Source of the DNA: Craterostigma plantagineum
Lineage: Eukaryota > Streptophyta > Magnoliopsida > Lamiales > Linderniaceae
Direction of reading: 5' to 3'
NCBI GenBank assembly: GCA_027422505.1
Contig: JAPQWV010000667.1
Location: forward strand, 186,001-250,000
DNA length: 64,000 nt
Shown: in pieces, positions 10,410 through 22,734 of the stretch
Layout of the letters: each line of letters begins with the position of its first letter
How positions within the stretch are numbered: the first letter of the stretch is position 1
Notes under the pieces: model-generated
What the model was told of the DNA's origin: nothing
What the model saw: the letters and a program-made list of their open reading frames with translations, nothing else
Database searches by the model: none
Program-made: the position numbers and the translations under genes

Positions 10410-11915
10410 ATGCTACTCCAAATTCACAACTTTCCCAACAATACATTCGTAGGAAACAGATATAATTTCACTCTCTCCTTCAGAAAAAAGTGCTGTACTC
10501 CTCAGAAGACCCTTCACTGCGTTTCCGCGCTCACTTGCCCCAACGTTGCGATCAGCGATTTTGCCGATGTTCTCCATAACAAGGTTTGATCTTTTCCTTG
10601 TCTTGCAAGTGGGTGATTAGTTCTGGATTAAAATGAGCTATCTTTTTTTATTTTATCATTTTTTGTAATATTTGCTTTTCTTTGTGTGTGTGTGTGTAGG
10701 TTATTGTATCCGCAGCTGTATCGGCAGCAATCGGACAATTGGCGAAACCTTTTACGTCAACGATATTGTATGGGAAGAAATTTGATCTGAGGGCTACTAT
10801 TCAACCTGGAAGCTTTCCTTCCACACATTCTTCTGTAATCATTTTAGGTTTTCTGCTATGTATATTTTGCTTTGATTATGAATAGAATGGCTAATAATCT
10901 CATCAAATGCCGTCTTGTTCTTGATCAATGTTCTTTAGGCAGTTGTCGCAACTGCAACATCACTTGCCCTCGAGAGGTTGGTTTAAGATTCTTTATATGA
11001 TGCTCTGTTCTTTTTACTGTAACTTACTTATGTCTTTTCCATTTTTTTTCTGGGATTCTGATTATAAGCAGATTAAATTACTTGTTTTTTTTTTTTTGTG
11101 TCAGGGGATTTTCGGATTCGATATTTGGTCTATCCGTAGTTTACGCCACCCTCATCATGTACGATGCACAGGTTTGAGTTCAATTCTGCTTCGATTGTTG
11201 AAAATCGGTGGATTTTCGATGGAAGATTACTGGTCGTGATAATTCATCCTCGGATGTTCTGTCCTGTAGTCGGCGAACAATAATCGACAAAATCAAAATC
11301 GAGTTTTTTGAATCAAATACGAAACGTAACTTGTAGAAACATGTCTCCCATGTATTGCCTGGTGGATAATGGAGTCTATGAGATTGAAACAGAGGAAGAC
11401 CATAGTTGCTGAGGAAACTATTAAATTGCTCCTTCTACTACGTTATTACCATTGTGCAGAAACATTAGCATCACACTGTGGTTATTACCGTGGATCCTTT
11501 TTTTTTTTGTTTTTTGCAGGGCGTTAGAAGGGAAGTAGGCATTCACGCAAAAGAGATTAACAAGTTCATCCATAGAACTACACCACTTCCAACCTCTTCA
11601 AGAAATGATTCCATAGATACGATCGATTCTTTCTGTAGAGAGCCTTCAGAAATGGTAGAAGAAGACTTAGACGTAGAAGATGAGAGCTTATTACCTGAAA
11701 AACAGCAGAAAAGATCTCCCGCTTTGCTGAAGCCCAACGGAAAGTCGCAGAGGTCTGTTAGCAAAGCAGTATCTGATGTCAATGGACGTTCCGAAAATTC
11801 CATGTTTGTTCGTGCGTTGTTGAAAGAAACAGTCGGCCACACAGAAACTGAAGTTTTCGCCGGCGCCTTTTTGGGATTCTTGGTTGCGTTAGCTGTTCAA
11901 TGCTACTACGTATAA
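10410..11915 (+). CDS. DUF212 / acid phosphatase-vanadium haloperoxidase-related protein
   Basis: Five exons (10410-10583, 10700-10834, 10939-10976, 11105-11171, 11520-11915) sum to 810 nt, 269 residues. It matches the divergent PAP2 (DUF212, YuiD-like) family. Visible motifs are VSAAVSAAIGQLAKPF, the PSTHSS phosphatase-like motif across the exon 2/3 junction (FPSTHSS|AVVATATSLAL), VVYATLIMYDAQ and GVRREVGIHAKEIN. A hydrophilic acidic linker follows, and the C-terminus ends in a hydrophobic segment (FAGAFLGFLVALAVQCYYV). The first ~58 residues are Ser/Cys-rich and basic and may be an organelle transit peptide. Substrate is unknown. The start was chosen because an upstream ATG (10371) is closed by a stop four codons later. 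Confidence 0.88.
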
Positions 11916-12201
11916 TGCTGCTGTTAGCTCGCGTACATCTTTGTTACCCTATATGCGAAAACTCGAGTTTAATTCAATATCATCACGAAACATTCATCGA
12001 TCTCATAGTGTTCAAAAATTCATGTTGAATTGTTTGAACTACTGTATCGAAACACCGAAGATAGCTTTTCAGTAATACAAGTAGTTAATTCTTGAATTTT
12101 CTGCACTTCACATTCATCTTAGTCTGAAATATGATCCCAGGTTTAGCCACCAGGGGAGGACATCACATAAATTTCTTCTCACACAGAAGAAAATTGAATT
12201 T

Positions 12202-13726
12202 TTACTTGGAACATCTGTAAAAATCTGATTCAAAACCTTGATAGGAAGGGAACGATGAGAATCTCCGAGCAGATTGAGCCAAATCCAAAGCCTGCGAAAA
12301 CTGACTGTTGTTCTTGCTAATAAGCTGATCCATGGTCTGAGGCATAGCCAACAGCTTGTCGAGGAAAGCCCAATCGTTACTCCCCGATGAAGATCCAACG
12401 GTAATATAAGCATTTGCTGCTGCAGTTAACTTCGATAGACTGATCTGCGAACTGAGGAGATCATCATCGCCAACGTTATTACTGCTCAACGGAAGTGGTA
12501 ACAGCTGATAAGAAGTATTGATCGCTGATTCGTCAGGACTGAGCAGTCGAGGCAGATGATCGAGGACATAATGGTGTCTGTTGCTGTCATCAAGCTTCGA
12601 CTGCTCCAAAATGCAAGAATAATCATTATTACTAAAAGCTGCCATAGCTGCTTTCTCTTCTTGTTCGAACTGGGGTCGATGGTTATAGCCTCTCGAGTGG
12701 TTCTTCTTCGTAAATACTCTGCAGACAACCCATCCATCTTCCTGCGCCTTTCATTCAAAATGATGCAATAACGGGCCTACGTTAGTAACAACACATTCTT
12801 ATTTATTACAAAAAAGAGCATGCAGTTGTATGAGTACTTGGATGATGCTGCGATTGTTGCTGGCCTCGTTTTCGTGGTCGTCCGATAAGCGATACTCGTG
12901 CATGATCCACTCGGTCTTTTGGCCATGGGGCGCTCGGCCAGTGTAGAAAACTAGGGTTTTTCTCATCCCTATTCGCCTCGAATTATAACTAAGGTGGTGG
13001 CCGTGAATGGCTTTGTCCCGGCCCGTCGCCTTCCAGAAACCCGCCTTCGTGGCCCTATTTGTTCGGGTCCCGCTCGGGTACTTTTTGTCCTTGTGGCTGA
13101 ACAAGTACCATTCGTCTTGTGGGCCCGACCCAATTCCACATACATCTGTGGGTATAAAGACATCATATATAACATATATACACTACTACCTCCGTCCTAC
13201 TTATTTCTTCTCATCTTTCTATTTCGGGCGTCCCACATAATTCTTTCCATTTCCATTTTGGTAAAAAATTATTCAAATAATTAAACTAATTACACCATTT
13301 ATATTAAAAAAGACTTCTTAATTTGCGTGCCCACTAATAAGTTTTCTCTCTTCATACCTTAAAAGTGTATTATAATATTAAAATCATGTAATTTCTTAAT
13401 CTCCCTGCCCACTAATATTTGGGAAGAATTAAATGGGACGGAGGAAGTATTATTTATGTGTATATAGGAGCAATATAAGCATGTATAGAAGAAGAATCAA
13501 TTTTTATCTTGGTTGAACTCAGAATCTTGGGATTGAATGAGATTTGTGAGGTTCCTGGGAAGAAATTTAAACAATGGAAGAGTTCATGGGATCTTGTGAC
13601 GGTGTCATAATAAATATTCGCTTCATCCCCGTGAAACATTAACTTGTAAACTATGCCATCACTAATGAACATTTATATTTGATTTGACTTTAAGCTGTGT
13701 GCCGTATCGTTCATATAATGTTCAAA

Positions 13727-13775
<49 letters not shown>

Positions 13776-13999
13776 GAAGAGTATGTATCATAGAAGGATA
13801 TATAAGATAGAGAGATGATGTGTGGCTAATTACCTTTGAAGTCCCATGGCTCAAGGTTGTTGAGATCAACTTCTCTTATGACATCCAAGTCGATGGGTTC
13901 GTAAGAAACCTTCTTTCTCAGGTAATAACACAGCAGTTCCTCATCTGTTGGATGGAATCGAAACCCTGGCGGCACAGATAACTTCCCATTTCCAGCCAT
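12202..13999 (-). CDS. NAC transcription factor, SOMBRERO/BEARSKIN-like
   Basis: Minus-strand exons 13999-13834, 13145-12838 and 12741-12202 total 1014 nt, 337 residues. The NAC domain is complete: subdomain A ([20 protein letters not shown]), B ([12 protein letters not shown]), C ([20 protein letters not shown]), D ([10 protein letters not shown] with [19 protein letters not shown]) and E ([10 protein letters not shown]). The [13 protein letters not shown] stretch and the closing MPQTMDQL region resemble the SMB/BRN1/BRN2 group, which controls root-cap maturation. Root-cap function is inferred from family only. Intron 1 (688 bp) holds a Stowaway MITE and an (AT)n run. No miR164 target site was seen. 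Confidence 0.94.
13186..13447. mobile_element. Stowaway-type MITE in NAC intron 1
   Basis: A 262-bp element with terminal inverted repeats CTACCTCCGTCCTACTT and, at the other end, AAATGGGACGGAGGAAG, flanked by TA on both sides (13184-13185, 13448-13449). TIR core, TA duplication, AT-rich body and size fit Tc1/Mariner-derived Stowaway elements. It leaves the splice sites untouched. Confidence 0.85.
13730..13771. repeat. (AT)n microsatellite in NAC intron 1
   Basis: About 20 uninterrupted AT units 60 bp from the exon 1 donor. Likely length-variable. Confidence 0.9.
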
Positions 14000-16297
14000 A
14001 GATTTTGCGTTGTTTTTATCTTAAAGAAAAGAAACTATTAATCAAATGAAAAAAATATCCATGTGGAAGAAAAAACCTGTAACTCGATAATTGTGTGTGT
14101 ATGGAATTAAAGGGTGCAAACTGCAATATAAGCTTACTATGCTGCATCATGTTACTTATAACTCGTGATCTTATTGCTCGTAGAAATCAATTTTTGTTAG
14201 TAACCATGCTGAGTGTAAATTAAAAAGAAATATATATGTATGAACCATGAAGGCTGATCTAATTAATCTGCATGCCTAAAGCCATGCCATGATGAAAACC
14301 CTAGATATTATCATTAAAGCTTGGGGATTTGCTGCTATAGTTCGGCATTTTATCATAGCTTTTTAGAGACAATACTCAAAAACGAAAGATATTGATATAA
14401 CTTTAAAGAAGCTCATATAGCTGTATCATCTCCGTTCATACATCAGCAAAAGGTTTTTTTTTTTTTTTTTTCTAATTCGTTGTAAAGAAGGAAACACACG
14501 ATAGAGATGGTGAGAACAGTAGACAACAGAAAACAAGAAAATGAAAGTCATGCAAGAAGAAGAGGAGAAGTAAAAAAGAGGCAAACCTTGTTTCTGAAAT
14601 AGGGTTTTCTTTTTTCTTTCTCTGGTTTGCCCAAAAGGAAAAGACAAAGGAGAAAGTGATTGGAGATAGCACAGAATTCGAGTGCTGTTAAAAAGGGAGG
14701 ACGGTTCAACTTGGAAGAGAGACGAATATATGTATATATATATATATTAATAGTAATGTGAAGGTGAAGTTTTGAGCTATTGCTTGCTTGTTACTTGCTA
14801 GCTAGCCCACTTGCTTTTATAGTCGCATATTGCATATGACGAACAATATCATATACACTGTGTTTCAAAAAAAAAAACACAAGTATATATAATAATATTA
14901 AATCCATGCTATCTGTGGGTGTGGTTGATTATCTGTCTCTTTGGCAGTTGAAATTTGAAGAAGGATACAAAGAGACATATGGAAAGTGTTCTTTGAATGG
15001 GAAACTATCATTCGATAATTCGCCGCATATATTTGATGAATATCTGCACCACAGTCAACTTATTACATAAATAAATATAACATCGTTTTGTTGATAATTG
15101 TTTTCGTGCGAGTGGGAGTCAAAACAAGAATTTAACTTTTTTTTTCAATTTCATCATATAGATATTCTCCGCAATTTCTTGTAGAAAATCGGCGACTTCC
15201 ATTTGTTTCTGTCCCAATGGAATTTAGTCTACTAGTGAAGTCGACCTACATTTTCCCCATTATCCGAAAAAGGAGCTTGTTATATATAGAAGAAACAAGA
15301 AACTATATATCGTCATTTTCTTTCACATTTCTGGTTTAATCATTGTATATGCATCGTTATATATTTCGTAAGAAAAAAAATCTGGTGACGAAAAATCGCG
15401 AAGAAAAAGTACAGCAAAATATCCTTAAAGTCCGCGAAGTGTAATGACTGCTTCTTTTATTTCAGAGCCAAAATGGATTTCATACTCCATACGCAAGTTG
15501 GTCAAACACGGTGCTCTGCTCAGTTGATTTTGAAACTCATCAAGTTAAATAACTATTTTTAATATTATTTTTAATGGTTAAAATAGTAAACAATTAATTA
15601 CAGATCAGTGCACATAAGATGCCGTCGCCTTCACGTACACTCTCCAGCATTAATTTTCTTGTATTAGAATTAATTGTGGGTGATTAAATTAATCCTCTCT
15701 TACAATCAGCGAAGGGTTATATATATGTAGAATGAGAAACTTCTATTCTTCAACATTCAGCATGGAATATTTCAACGGCGTATTAAATATAAAGGTCACA
15801 TGTGATTACGTTTTCATTATAGGTTTTGATGAATTGTATAACGACGTCTTAGAATATAAATGGATAGTACGAAATCACAAACGAACACAAATTATAATTC
15901 CCAGCTATTAAACCACGCCGATAATTAAGGTGAGAAACACTTGCACATAAAACCTCAAGCAAAACAGTGCAAAAGCCAAAACCTAACATATTAAGAAAAT
16001 GTGAAACAAATACAATTATAATAAACATCAACAAAGCTAAGAATTTATTGCAGTAAATAGAGTTCAAAGTGTATGTTTGTTAAACTGGGAAAATAAATAC
16101 CAAACGATAAACAAACAGTCAGCATTTTTGCGGCTTTTCTTCCATCCACTGTGGGCCGAGCTTTACCTTTTTTTTTCTTCCTTAAGAGCTGAACTTTGTA
16201 CGCAGCACAAATGAAATAAAACCACGCCTATATATGGTCCGACAATTTTTTTTTTTTTTTTTTTTTCTTCGACGGTATTTGTTTCAGTATATATGTC
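14000..16297. other. Intergenic: NAC promoter side and CBL 3' side
   Basis: AT-rich with poly-T and poly-A runs (14455-14472, 14868-14876). The NAC 5' leader probably lies within 14000-14700. Nothing coding was supported. The 3' end of the CBL gene extends into the right part. Confidence 0.4.
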
Positions 16298-17633
16298 TCA
16301 CGTATCGTCGACTTGCGAATGAAATACAAAACTCGGGAATGTGGTGGTGATATCCCTATTCGAAATAACACACGTAATAATATATAAGCAAAAAAGCCTC
16401 GGACGAAAAAAAAAGCGTGTAATGAGAATATACTCACTTGAGGTATTGAAGTGTCATGTTCTTTAAGAGGGATGGATGTTGCATCACAAGGCTTCTCCAT
16501 TCTTCTTTGTCGATTTTACCGTCGTGCTTGGTGTCTGCTTCCTCGAATGTCTGAGAAAAATTTTGAAAAAAACAAATTATCATGAAAGAATGATAATGAG
16601 AAAATAATGTATGTACGCACGTAAGAGAATTTGATATTCGTCGTCACCTTATCGATGATGATCTCTATTACATCATCAGAGAGGTTCATGCCAGATTCGG
16701 CCAGAGTCGCAACAACCATTTGCTTTACCTACACAAAAAAATTGCATCTTGGATTATCGATTAGCCAAAGAATTTAATTTTCTTGGACATTTTTGCGGGA
16801 AAAAAAAAAAAGTGCAAGTACCTCCTGCCGTTCTATGAACCCTTGTTGCTTGAGATCATATAATTGAAAAGAAACTGCAATTGTAAACAGTTAAGCCTTT
16901 GCAAGGTTTGAGTGAAAGAATCAAGATAAAGGTCAAACTTTTCTTAGCTATATGTTAGAAACTTGACGGGCAATTTCGTGAAGAGAAAGAAAGATGTGAT
17001 ACTTACACTCGATCTTCTGATCAATCGGGGCATTGGGATGAAAAACCGAAAGGGCACGAGCAAACTCTGCAAAGTCTAATATCCCATTGTGCTTCGTATC
17101 GAACAGATCGAATACCTTCAGATTGTGAAGAGATCAAATCGTTGACTTTCTCAGGTTAATCAAGAACGAACATAATCAATACATGGCATGTAAGAACGGT
17201 ATCTAATCTAACCCTGTCAGCAAATAGACTCTCCTTCTTGTTCGTCTTAAATAACGCAAGCTGAAACTCTTCCTGGAAAGATATGCCGAAAGTAACTGAG
17301 AAAAACTGACCTGAGATCGATCGACAAAATCACAATTTACATTACCTTGTTAATCAGCCCATCGTCAATCACAGCACTGCTGATCTTCTTGAATAGTTCA
17401 TATAAGGCTTCTATTTCACTAACGCTAACTGCATTATTGAAGTATGGAAGCCAACACGTACATTATTCAGGCTTTATTTTCAAAAAGGAAAATCGATAAG
17501 GAGACGTACAAACTGTTTCTCTAGCTAGAGTTTCGGGTTTTTCAAGGCCCCTCGGTTGCTTGTATGCTTCAGAATCACAGCAATTCACGACAGCCGAAAG
17601 CAGCTGCTTCACTCCATCCAAGAACTGCACCAT
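16298..17633 (-). CDS. Calcineurin B-like calcium sensor, CBL2/CBL3 type
   Basis: Eight minus-strand exons (17633-17510, 17428-17346, 17272-17213, 17115-17007, 16874-16822, 16728-16648, 16550-16438, 16355-16298) sum to 681 nt, 226 residues, the length of Arabidopsis CBL2/3. Four EF-hand regions are seen: [15 protein letters not shown] (first, extended loop), [27 protein letters not shown] and [14 protein letters not shown]. The C-terminal FPSF motif carries the serine phosphorylated by CIPK kinases. The N-terminus [10 protein letters not shown] with CC at 18-19 lacks the MGC myristoylation start and resembles tonoplast CBL2/3. An in-frame ATG 33 nt upstream (17666) exists, but the chosen start aligns with the family. 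A 5'-UTR intron is likely. Confidence 0.95.
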
Positions 17634-18597
17634 GATCGTTTCAGCATCCAAAGCACTACATATCATTACGTTAACGGAGTATAGTATTAATACCCTTTGA
17701 AATGTTCAGAAATACCAGACATAAAATCATTGTAACTGAGTAACATTTTTAATATAGCTCAAAGCATAAATGGCATCTTCTGCTGATTGGCACTGAATAT
17801 GGAATGTGAAGTTCATGTGTATGCAATCCTGGAAAAAGATAAGATATCTTATGGAATTTGAGAAGCATGCTTGTTTGCATAGATGTCCATAGAATTGCTA
17901 TCAAACCTTCTTTTTTCATATTTCCTGCAAATAGAGCTACACAATGAATACAGTAAAGAACCTATTTGCTTACATCTTAAACGTGTCAATCTACTCTGCG
18001 CATTTGAATAGCAAAAGGGATCCCTAAAAGCCCAAAATTAAACGCAATTTACCACCAATTCAATCAAATTTAGACCAGACTAGCTGAAGTTGGAGATGAC
18101 CAAGTGTTCAAATTGCGGGCAAGGGAAACATCGGAGTCAATAATAACCACATGGGTAATGAAATGAAACAAAATCGAATCGAAACATGACGAACATTGAT
18201 TCATCTATGCATTGATTCGAAAAAGGTGCCAAGATAATTCACCTCTCAAAACCACATGCCCCAAAGATTCCACGATCTCATAAAGATACGATTTTTACTT
18301 CCTCCCGCCCGGCAAGATTCAGACTTGATTTACGAATCCGAACAATTATACCTGAATCGCAAGGAGGAGTTCTATATGGATATTCTTTTCTTGTTCCTTT
18401 TTTCCTCTCAAATAAAGGAAATTGAAAAAAAAAATAGCACGAATGATTGGAATTGATTAAAACCGAAGTATATAATTACGGTAAATAATTCAATTATTGA
18501 TGCCCACCCAAAATAATCAATGATTGATAAAATGGAAAAAAAATGTTATTATGGCAGATGAAAAAAATAAAAAAGATAAAAAAAAATGTTGGATGAA
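17634..18597. other. CBL 5' UTR/promoter region
   Basis: Probably holds non-coding 5' exon(s) of the CBL gene (a TGTAG acceptor at ~17652 precedes the ATG). A short plus-strand ORF at 18256-18456 has no recognisable content. Confidence 0.35.
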
Positions 18598-19693
18598 GAA
18601 CATATGAGGTTGTAAGTATAAGTGTATGTATATGCTGAGTCAGATTAGAGTCAGCAGTTCATATCTTCTTAGCCTTGAGATTGATAAATACGCGACTAAT
18701 GCATTTTACGTTAAATCAAATCTCTTTAGATATTATTAATAGACAAATAGACATGCGACATATGATATATCAATTCTCATTGCGATGTGATTCTATAATT
18801 GTAAAGTCCCATGTGATTTAAGTTGTCGTCACGTTCTTGTTTTGCATTCTTATCACCTGAGAAAACAGCTTATTAGTGAAATTTTTCATCATATGACCAT
18901 TGCCTCTTATTGTAAACTTTGGTTAAGCATCAAATCTTTCCTCGGTTGGGGCACGTTATTCACAAATCCCAACTATGCATTGAAAAAAATCGTATTGTTT
19001 ACGTCGTAGTGGTTATTGACTTCATTCACTTTGTGTTGAGAAATCGCTGCCAGCGACTCTCTAATATTGTTATTTAGTTGGATGATATTAGTTTGGTTGG
19101 CAATCGAACTGCAATCGAACTCTTTAATGGGATTCTTGTCATAATATACAGTTCCTACACTTCCCATTAAATATCAATTAAGTAGCATTTCATTTATCTT
19201 ATTGGTGAAGTGCTCACTCATTGACTAAATAAAATAAATAAATCGTAGTGCTTACTGCTGCTGCACGATACTTTATTCCATCATCTTCGAATATTCAGGG
19301 ATATAGGAAAAATTGTGCTTCGTGATATCTATAAAAAAAAAAAAAGATATTTTTGATGGCTAATAATAATATTAGTTTTCAATGCGTTTTTTTCTTGAAT
19401 TGAGAAATAATATTAATAAATTGTGTCGTCACTCGTCACTTATAATCAACAAATATAATCGAGTCAGAATGTTGCAGGAGAAAGAAAGGAGTTTGTCACT
19501 TTCGATGGTCAGAAAAAGGTAATAAAACATTGTTGTTTTCATTACAATTTACAACTGAGTAAGTGCTTGGTGTCAGGTTCGTCACGATTTCTTATTATTC
19601 AATTCAACACGTGTAATCAAAAAGAAAGAATATGCCAAATGCATCTTAGTGAATGAGTGATGACTATTTAGCTCAATTTAATAGCAAAGTTGC

Positions 19694-20096
19694 CTTTAGT
19701 AGGGCCAAAATATAATTTTAGGTGATTAAGTTCATATGTTTTCGTTTTTTTATCACTATTGTCTATAATGGCAAAAATAGGTCACTAACTACGTATGTTA
19801 AAACAAATTCGGGCCACCCTGTTATTTTTGGGTCACTAAGTATACGTGTTTTCAATTTTGGGTCACTAAGTATACGTGTTTTAAGTTTTTGGGTCGCTAT
19901 ATTAAATCCATTTTCGCATTCATAAAAACATAGTGATCCAAAATCGAAAACATGTATACTTAGTGACCAAAAAATGAGAGGGAGACTCAAATTTGTTTTG
20001 ATAAATATAGTTAGTAACCTACTTTTGCAATTATCAAACATAATGACCTAAAAACAAAAACGCGTAACTAAAATAATAATTTGGCCCCTTTAGTAG
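19694..20096. mobile_element. Foldback DNA transposon (long inverted repeat) with 8-10 bp target duplication
   Basis: The arms are long imperfect inverted repeats: the left starts GGGCCAAAATATAATTTTAG and the right ends CTAAAATAATAATTTGGCCC. Units such as TCACTAAGTATACGTGTTTT occur twice in the left arm and inverted in the right. CTTTAGTA(G) flanks both ends (19694-19702, 20088-20096). Size of duplication and foldback form suggest a hAT- or Mutator-like non-autonomous element. It is absent from copy B, so it inserted after duplication or copy B lost it together with flanking sequence. Confidence 0.7.
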
Positions 20097-20259
20097 AGAT
20101 TAGAGAATAGGCAGCTGATCAAAATTAACTATTAACAGAAAACATGCGCCAAGAGATGAATGAGCGATGACTGAAGAATAGATACTGTGGAATATTCTTG
20201 TAACGGATGCACATATAATCCACTCACACGCACACTTAGAAACACGAGCTTACGCTGTC

Positions 20260-21389
20260 GTAAGGGGTTTTCTTTCCTGGGTTGGAGATCTTAGAAAGAT
20301 TAAGTAAAGAAGCGAAAGAAAGTTTCGATTTTTATATGTTTAAAGAGGTTCGAAAATGGCATGTGCACAAGGGATTTGGAGAGTTTCTTCGTGGCCTCTT
20401 AAAAAATTTGTCCTTTTTGCGTGTATGTGTGTTGATCGTTGCTTTTGATTTGAGTCAGAAACAAATGGGTCCAAAAAAATTGCTCGACTTGAAAACAATT
20501 GAGGCTGGGGTCAAAATCATCCCTTTTTTCTGAAATTACGATACTCTTATGCACCAGAAATTCTGAGATTGAAAAGTTTTCACTTATATGGATGCACTTA
20601 ACTGCTCTTGACTAGTTAGTTGTTCATTCACTTGCAGGGCTTTTGTTAAGATTATGATGCATTACATACAATGTCGACGCCTGACTTGCAAAACGTTACC
20701 GACTTCTTATTTTCAGAAACTTCATTAGCATCGTCAAACGATCCTTGGCCTTCACCTTCTTATATGTACCTAAAAATACTCTCAGGCAAATCCCATTTGC
20801 CAAAGTTTTAGCTCCTCTTTATCTTCTTGAAAATTTTCTAGTCATCATTCCTTCCTATAGGTGGATCTTTGTGGTCCATTCTTGGGCAAACCTCCTTTGG
20901 CATATCTGAGTCGAAAAAACTCGCGCTATCACCCCACGTGCAAACCTCCTTTGGCATATCATCTCCACGTTTCCAAAGACCTCCATTAACTACGCTCTGT
21001 CTCAGTTGGAGATTATGTAATAAGCGGGGCTTATCTTGGGAAGGTCGAAAAGATTATCGATCATTTGACCATACAGTTCGACGACGGTACAAAGGGACTT
21101 CTTTGCCAGGCTTTTGCTCCACAAATTGGCAGCTTGGCGATTGGTGTGTTCTTCGAGTCGAAAGTGATTCTCGAAATGTTCGTTTTCCTGGGCTGATCGA
21201 AGGGCAGCGCATGACAGCTCAGGCTACGAGCATCAGTGATTCTGACGTTCAACAGTTTGCTGTCATCGTAAAGACGAAGGCCAAGGTTGACGTGCTGTGG
21301 CAAGACGGCAGCAAATCGCTTGGGTTAGATTCTTGGTTTTTGTCTCCCGTGAGTGTTGTCGACGGCCATGATTTTTTGGCCCGACACCT
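20260..21389 (+). pseudogene. Truncated PHO2-like (UBC24) pseudogene
   Basis: Compared with copy B, this copy lost most of the 5' UTR intron, the segment between miR399 sites 1 and 2, the start codon with the first ~95 codons (joined at ATC.TCTCC / ATCGTTTCC microhomology, ~20960-20970), and a ~290-bp internal coding block at ~21093. It stops before any UBC domain. What remains reads as pieces of the PHO2 N-terminal SH3-like regions (VGDYVISGAYLGKVEKIID; VIVKTKAKVDVLWQDGSKSLG). No E2 activity is possible. It keeps promoter-like and 5'-UTR sequence, so it could still be transcribed. Confidence 0.9.
20884..20956 (+). promoter_or_regulatory. Two miR399 target sites retained in the PHO2 pseudogene
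   Basis: 20884-20902 is GGGCAAACCTCCTTTGGCA, identical to copy B sites 1 and 3. 20938-20956 is the same except GTG for GGG at the 5' end. Against the known miR399 sequence the only internal mismatch is opposite miRNA position 12; bases around the cleavage point (10-11) pair. A weaker palindromic relative lies at 20784-20802. Confidence 0.85.
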
Positions 21390-21656
21390 GTAATAAATTA
21401 ACAAGTTACGTTAGCTACAATCTGCATCCACCAAGACTAGAGATGTAATGAATAATTATGCAGTGTTCTACATAAATATGAAGCTGAAGCTCCATGCAGA
21501 TAAAATGGCGTTTGTTTTCTTCAATGTCGTTGCGCTGTTCAATTTTAAGGTTGGCGTTCTCCGAGATTGTATATGCTTGTACATCGAAGGAGACAGACGA
21601 TAAACAACTACTTGATCAAATTCAAAGCAATTCTAACAACTAAAAAAAAGACAGAA

Positions 21657-22734
21657 TCATGGAAGAACAGGCAACTCAACTTTAGCAAACGAAAGAAAAC
21701 TAACTCGTCCATGCTCTACAATACCGAATTTTAAAGGGGTATCGCGGTAATTTTTCTCAAGGTCTTCAATCTCCTGCCTCATCGGCGGGCGGACGCTGCA
21801 TTTTAAAGACCAAAATAGGATCGACAACAGAATTGGTAAAGTTCAGACCGTTGCACAAAGTAAGGAAAGATCGATAGTTTTCTACTTGCAACTCGCTCTT
21901 ACCCTGCAATACAGAGCGCAAACGACGGATTCCCAGGAGAAGACTTCCTAAACTTGCTGTTGGGCAGATAAACATCGTACATCGGTTTCGTTTCGCCAGA
22001 ATGCAACCTGCCAAGAATTTCTGAGACGAAGCTTTTGTCTACGCTGTTTTCATGTTCAGGAGAATCATCAGTTCTACTCGTTTTACTGTACTTCAAAGAC
22101 CAAGGGACACCGTGGCGCCTGACTATGTAACCGAGAAATTTGAGGTGTCGATAGACTTCGAAAGACTCCCATGAACAGCCATGCCCAATCCCTTTGTCTG
22201 CCAGCTTTACATACATATCGCTCAATGGGAGAGATACATCCTCATCATTCAAGATGTTTAGCGCACCGATTTCAGCCATATACCTGAAATTTATGGTATA
22301 GATTTGACTGATACAAATTTATTCGAAGATGGAATTGGCAATCAAAGAGAAGCAGAAACGTTAACGGAAGCACATACAAAGCTTCTTCGATCAAGCAATA
22401 AGTCTTTCCATGGACAGCAAAACCAGTTGTGGTCCACAATTTGCCTTTCTTCACAAGCACCTCAGCCATGCTCAAGCCGTCAATCCACCTAGCTGTAGAC
22501 GTCTCTTTCCTTCACATTGGTTAAATACCGCAAAGGGAAAACCTCAGACTTTTTCTATGGATTTTCCAAGATTATGAGCAGTGTATACCTGAACTGAACC
22601 TTAGGTATGTCGCCAGAAAAACAGCACAGTTCATCATCATCGTCGTCACCTACAGACGGTCCTTTGCCATAATTTCCATTGTCGTCGCTGTCACAGTCGA
22701 GAAAATTCAACTTTTCGGAGAAATCAGATTCCAT
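21657..22734 (-). CDS. tRNA-splicing endonuclease subunit Sen54
   Basis: Structural subunit of the tetrameric endonuclease that cuts introns from pre-tRNAs. Exons 22734-22589, 22488-22378, 22283-21903 and 21795-21657 sum to 777 nt, 258 residues, as expected for the short plant form. Family landmarks: [60 protein letters not shown], the [19 protein letters not shown] stretch, and the closing [23 protein letters not shown] short acidic N-terminus (DDDDDEL) precedes the domain. All splice phases fit. Its 5' flank is interrupted 272 bp upstream by the LTR element. Confidence 0.95.

Larger units (their letters stand above)
18598..21389 (+). repeat. PHO2-locus duplication, copy A
   Basis: Direct-orientation relative of 33289-36588. 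Both begin near ACATATGA(G/A)G and share the promoter region, the 5' UTR (for example CTTTCCTGGGTTGGAGATC at 20272 and 34592) and parts of the coding region. Homology ends at CGACACCT (21389 / 36588). Copy A has an extra transposon (19694-20096) and several deletions. A GAATATTC, matching the PHR1-binding consensus GNATATNC, is shared at 20190 and 34510. Confidence 0.9.

Noticed and set aside
16228..16500. Minus ORF of 90 codons at the CBL 3' end
   Set aside because: It overlaps CBL exons 7-8 in the wrong frame and intron.
18973..19167. Minus ORF in the PHO2 duplication block
   Set aside because: Not kept in copy B, no family, and lies in presumed promoter DNA.
20190..20197. P1BS-like GAATATTC as a proven PHR1 site (also 34510-34517)
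   Set aside because: An 8-bp degenerate motif is expected by chance at this AT content; conservation between copies follows from duplication. Mentioned only as context.
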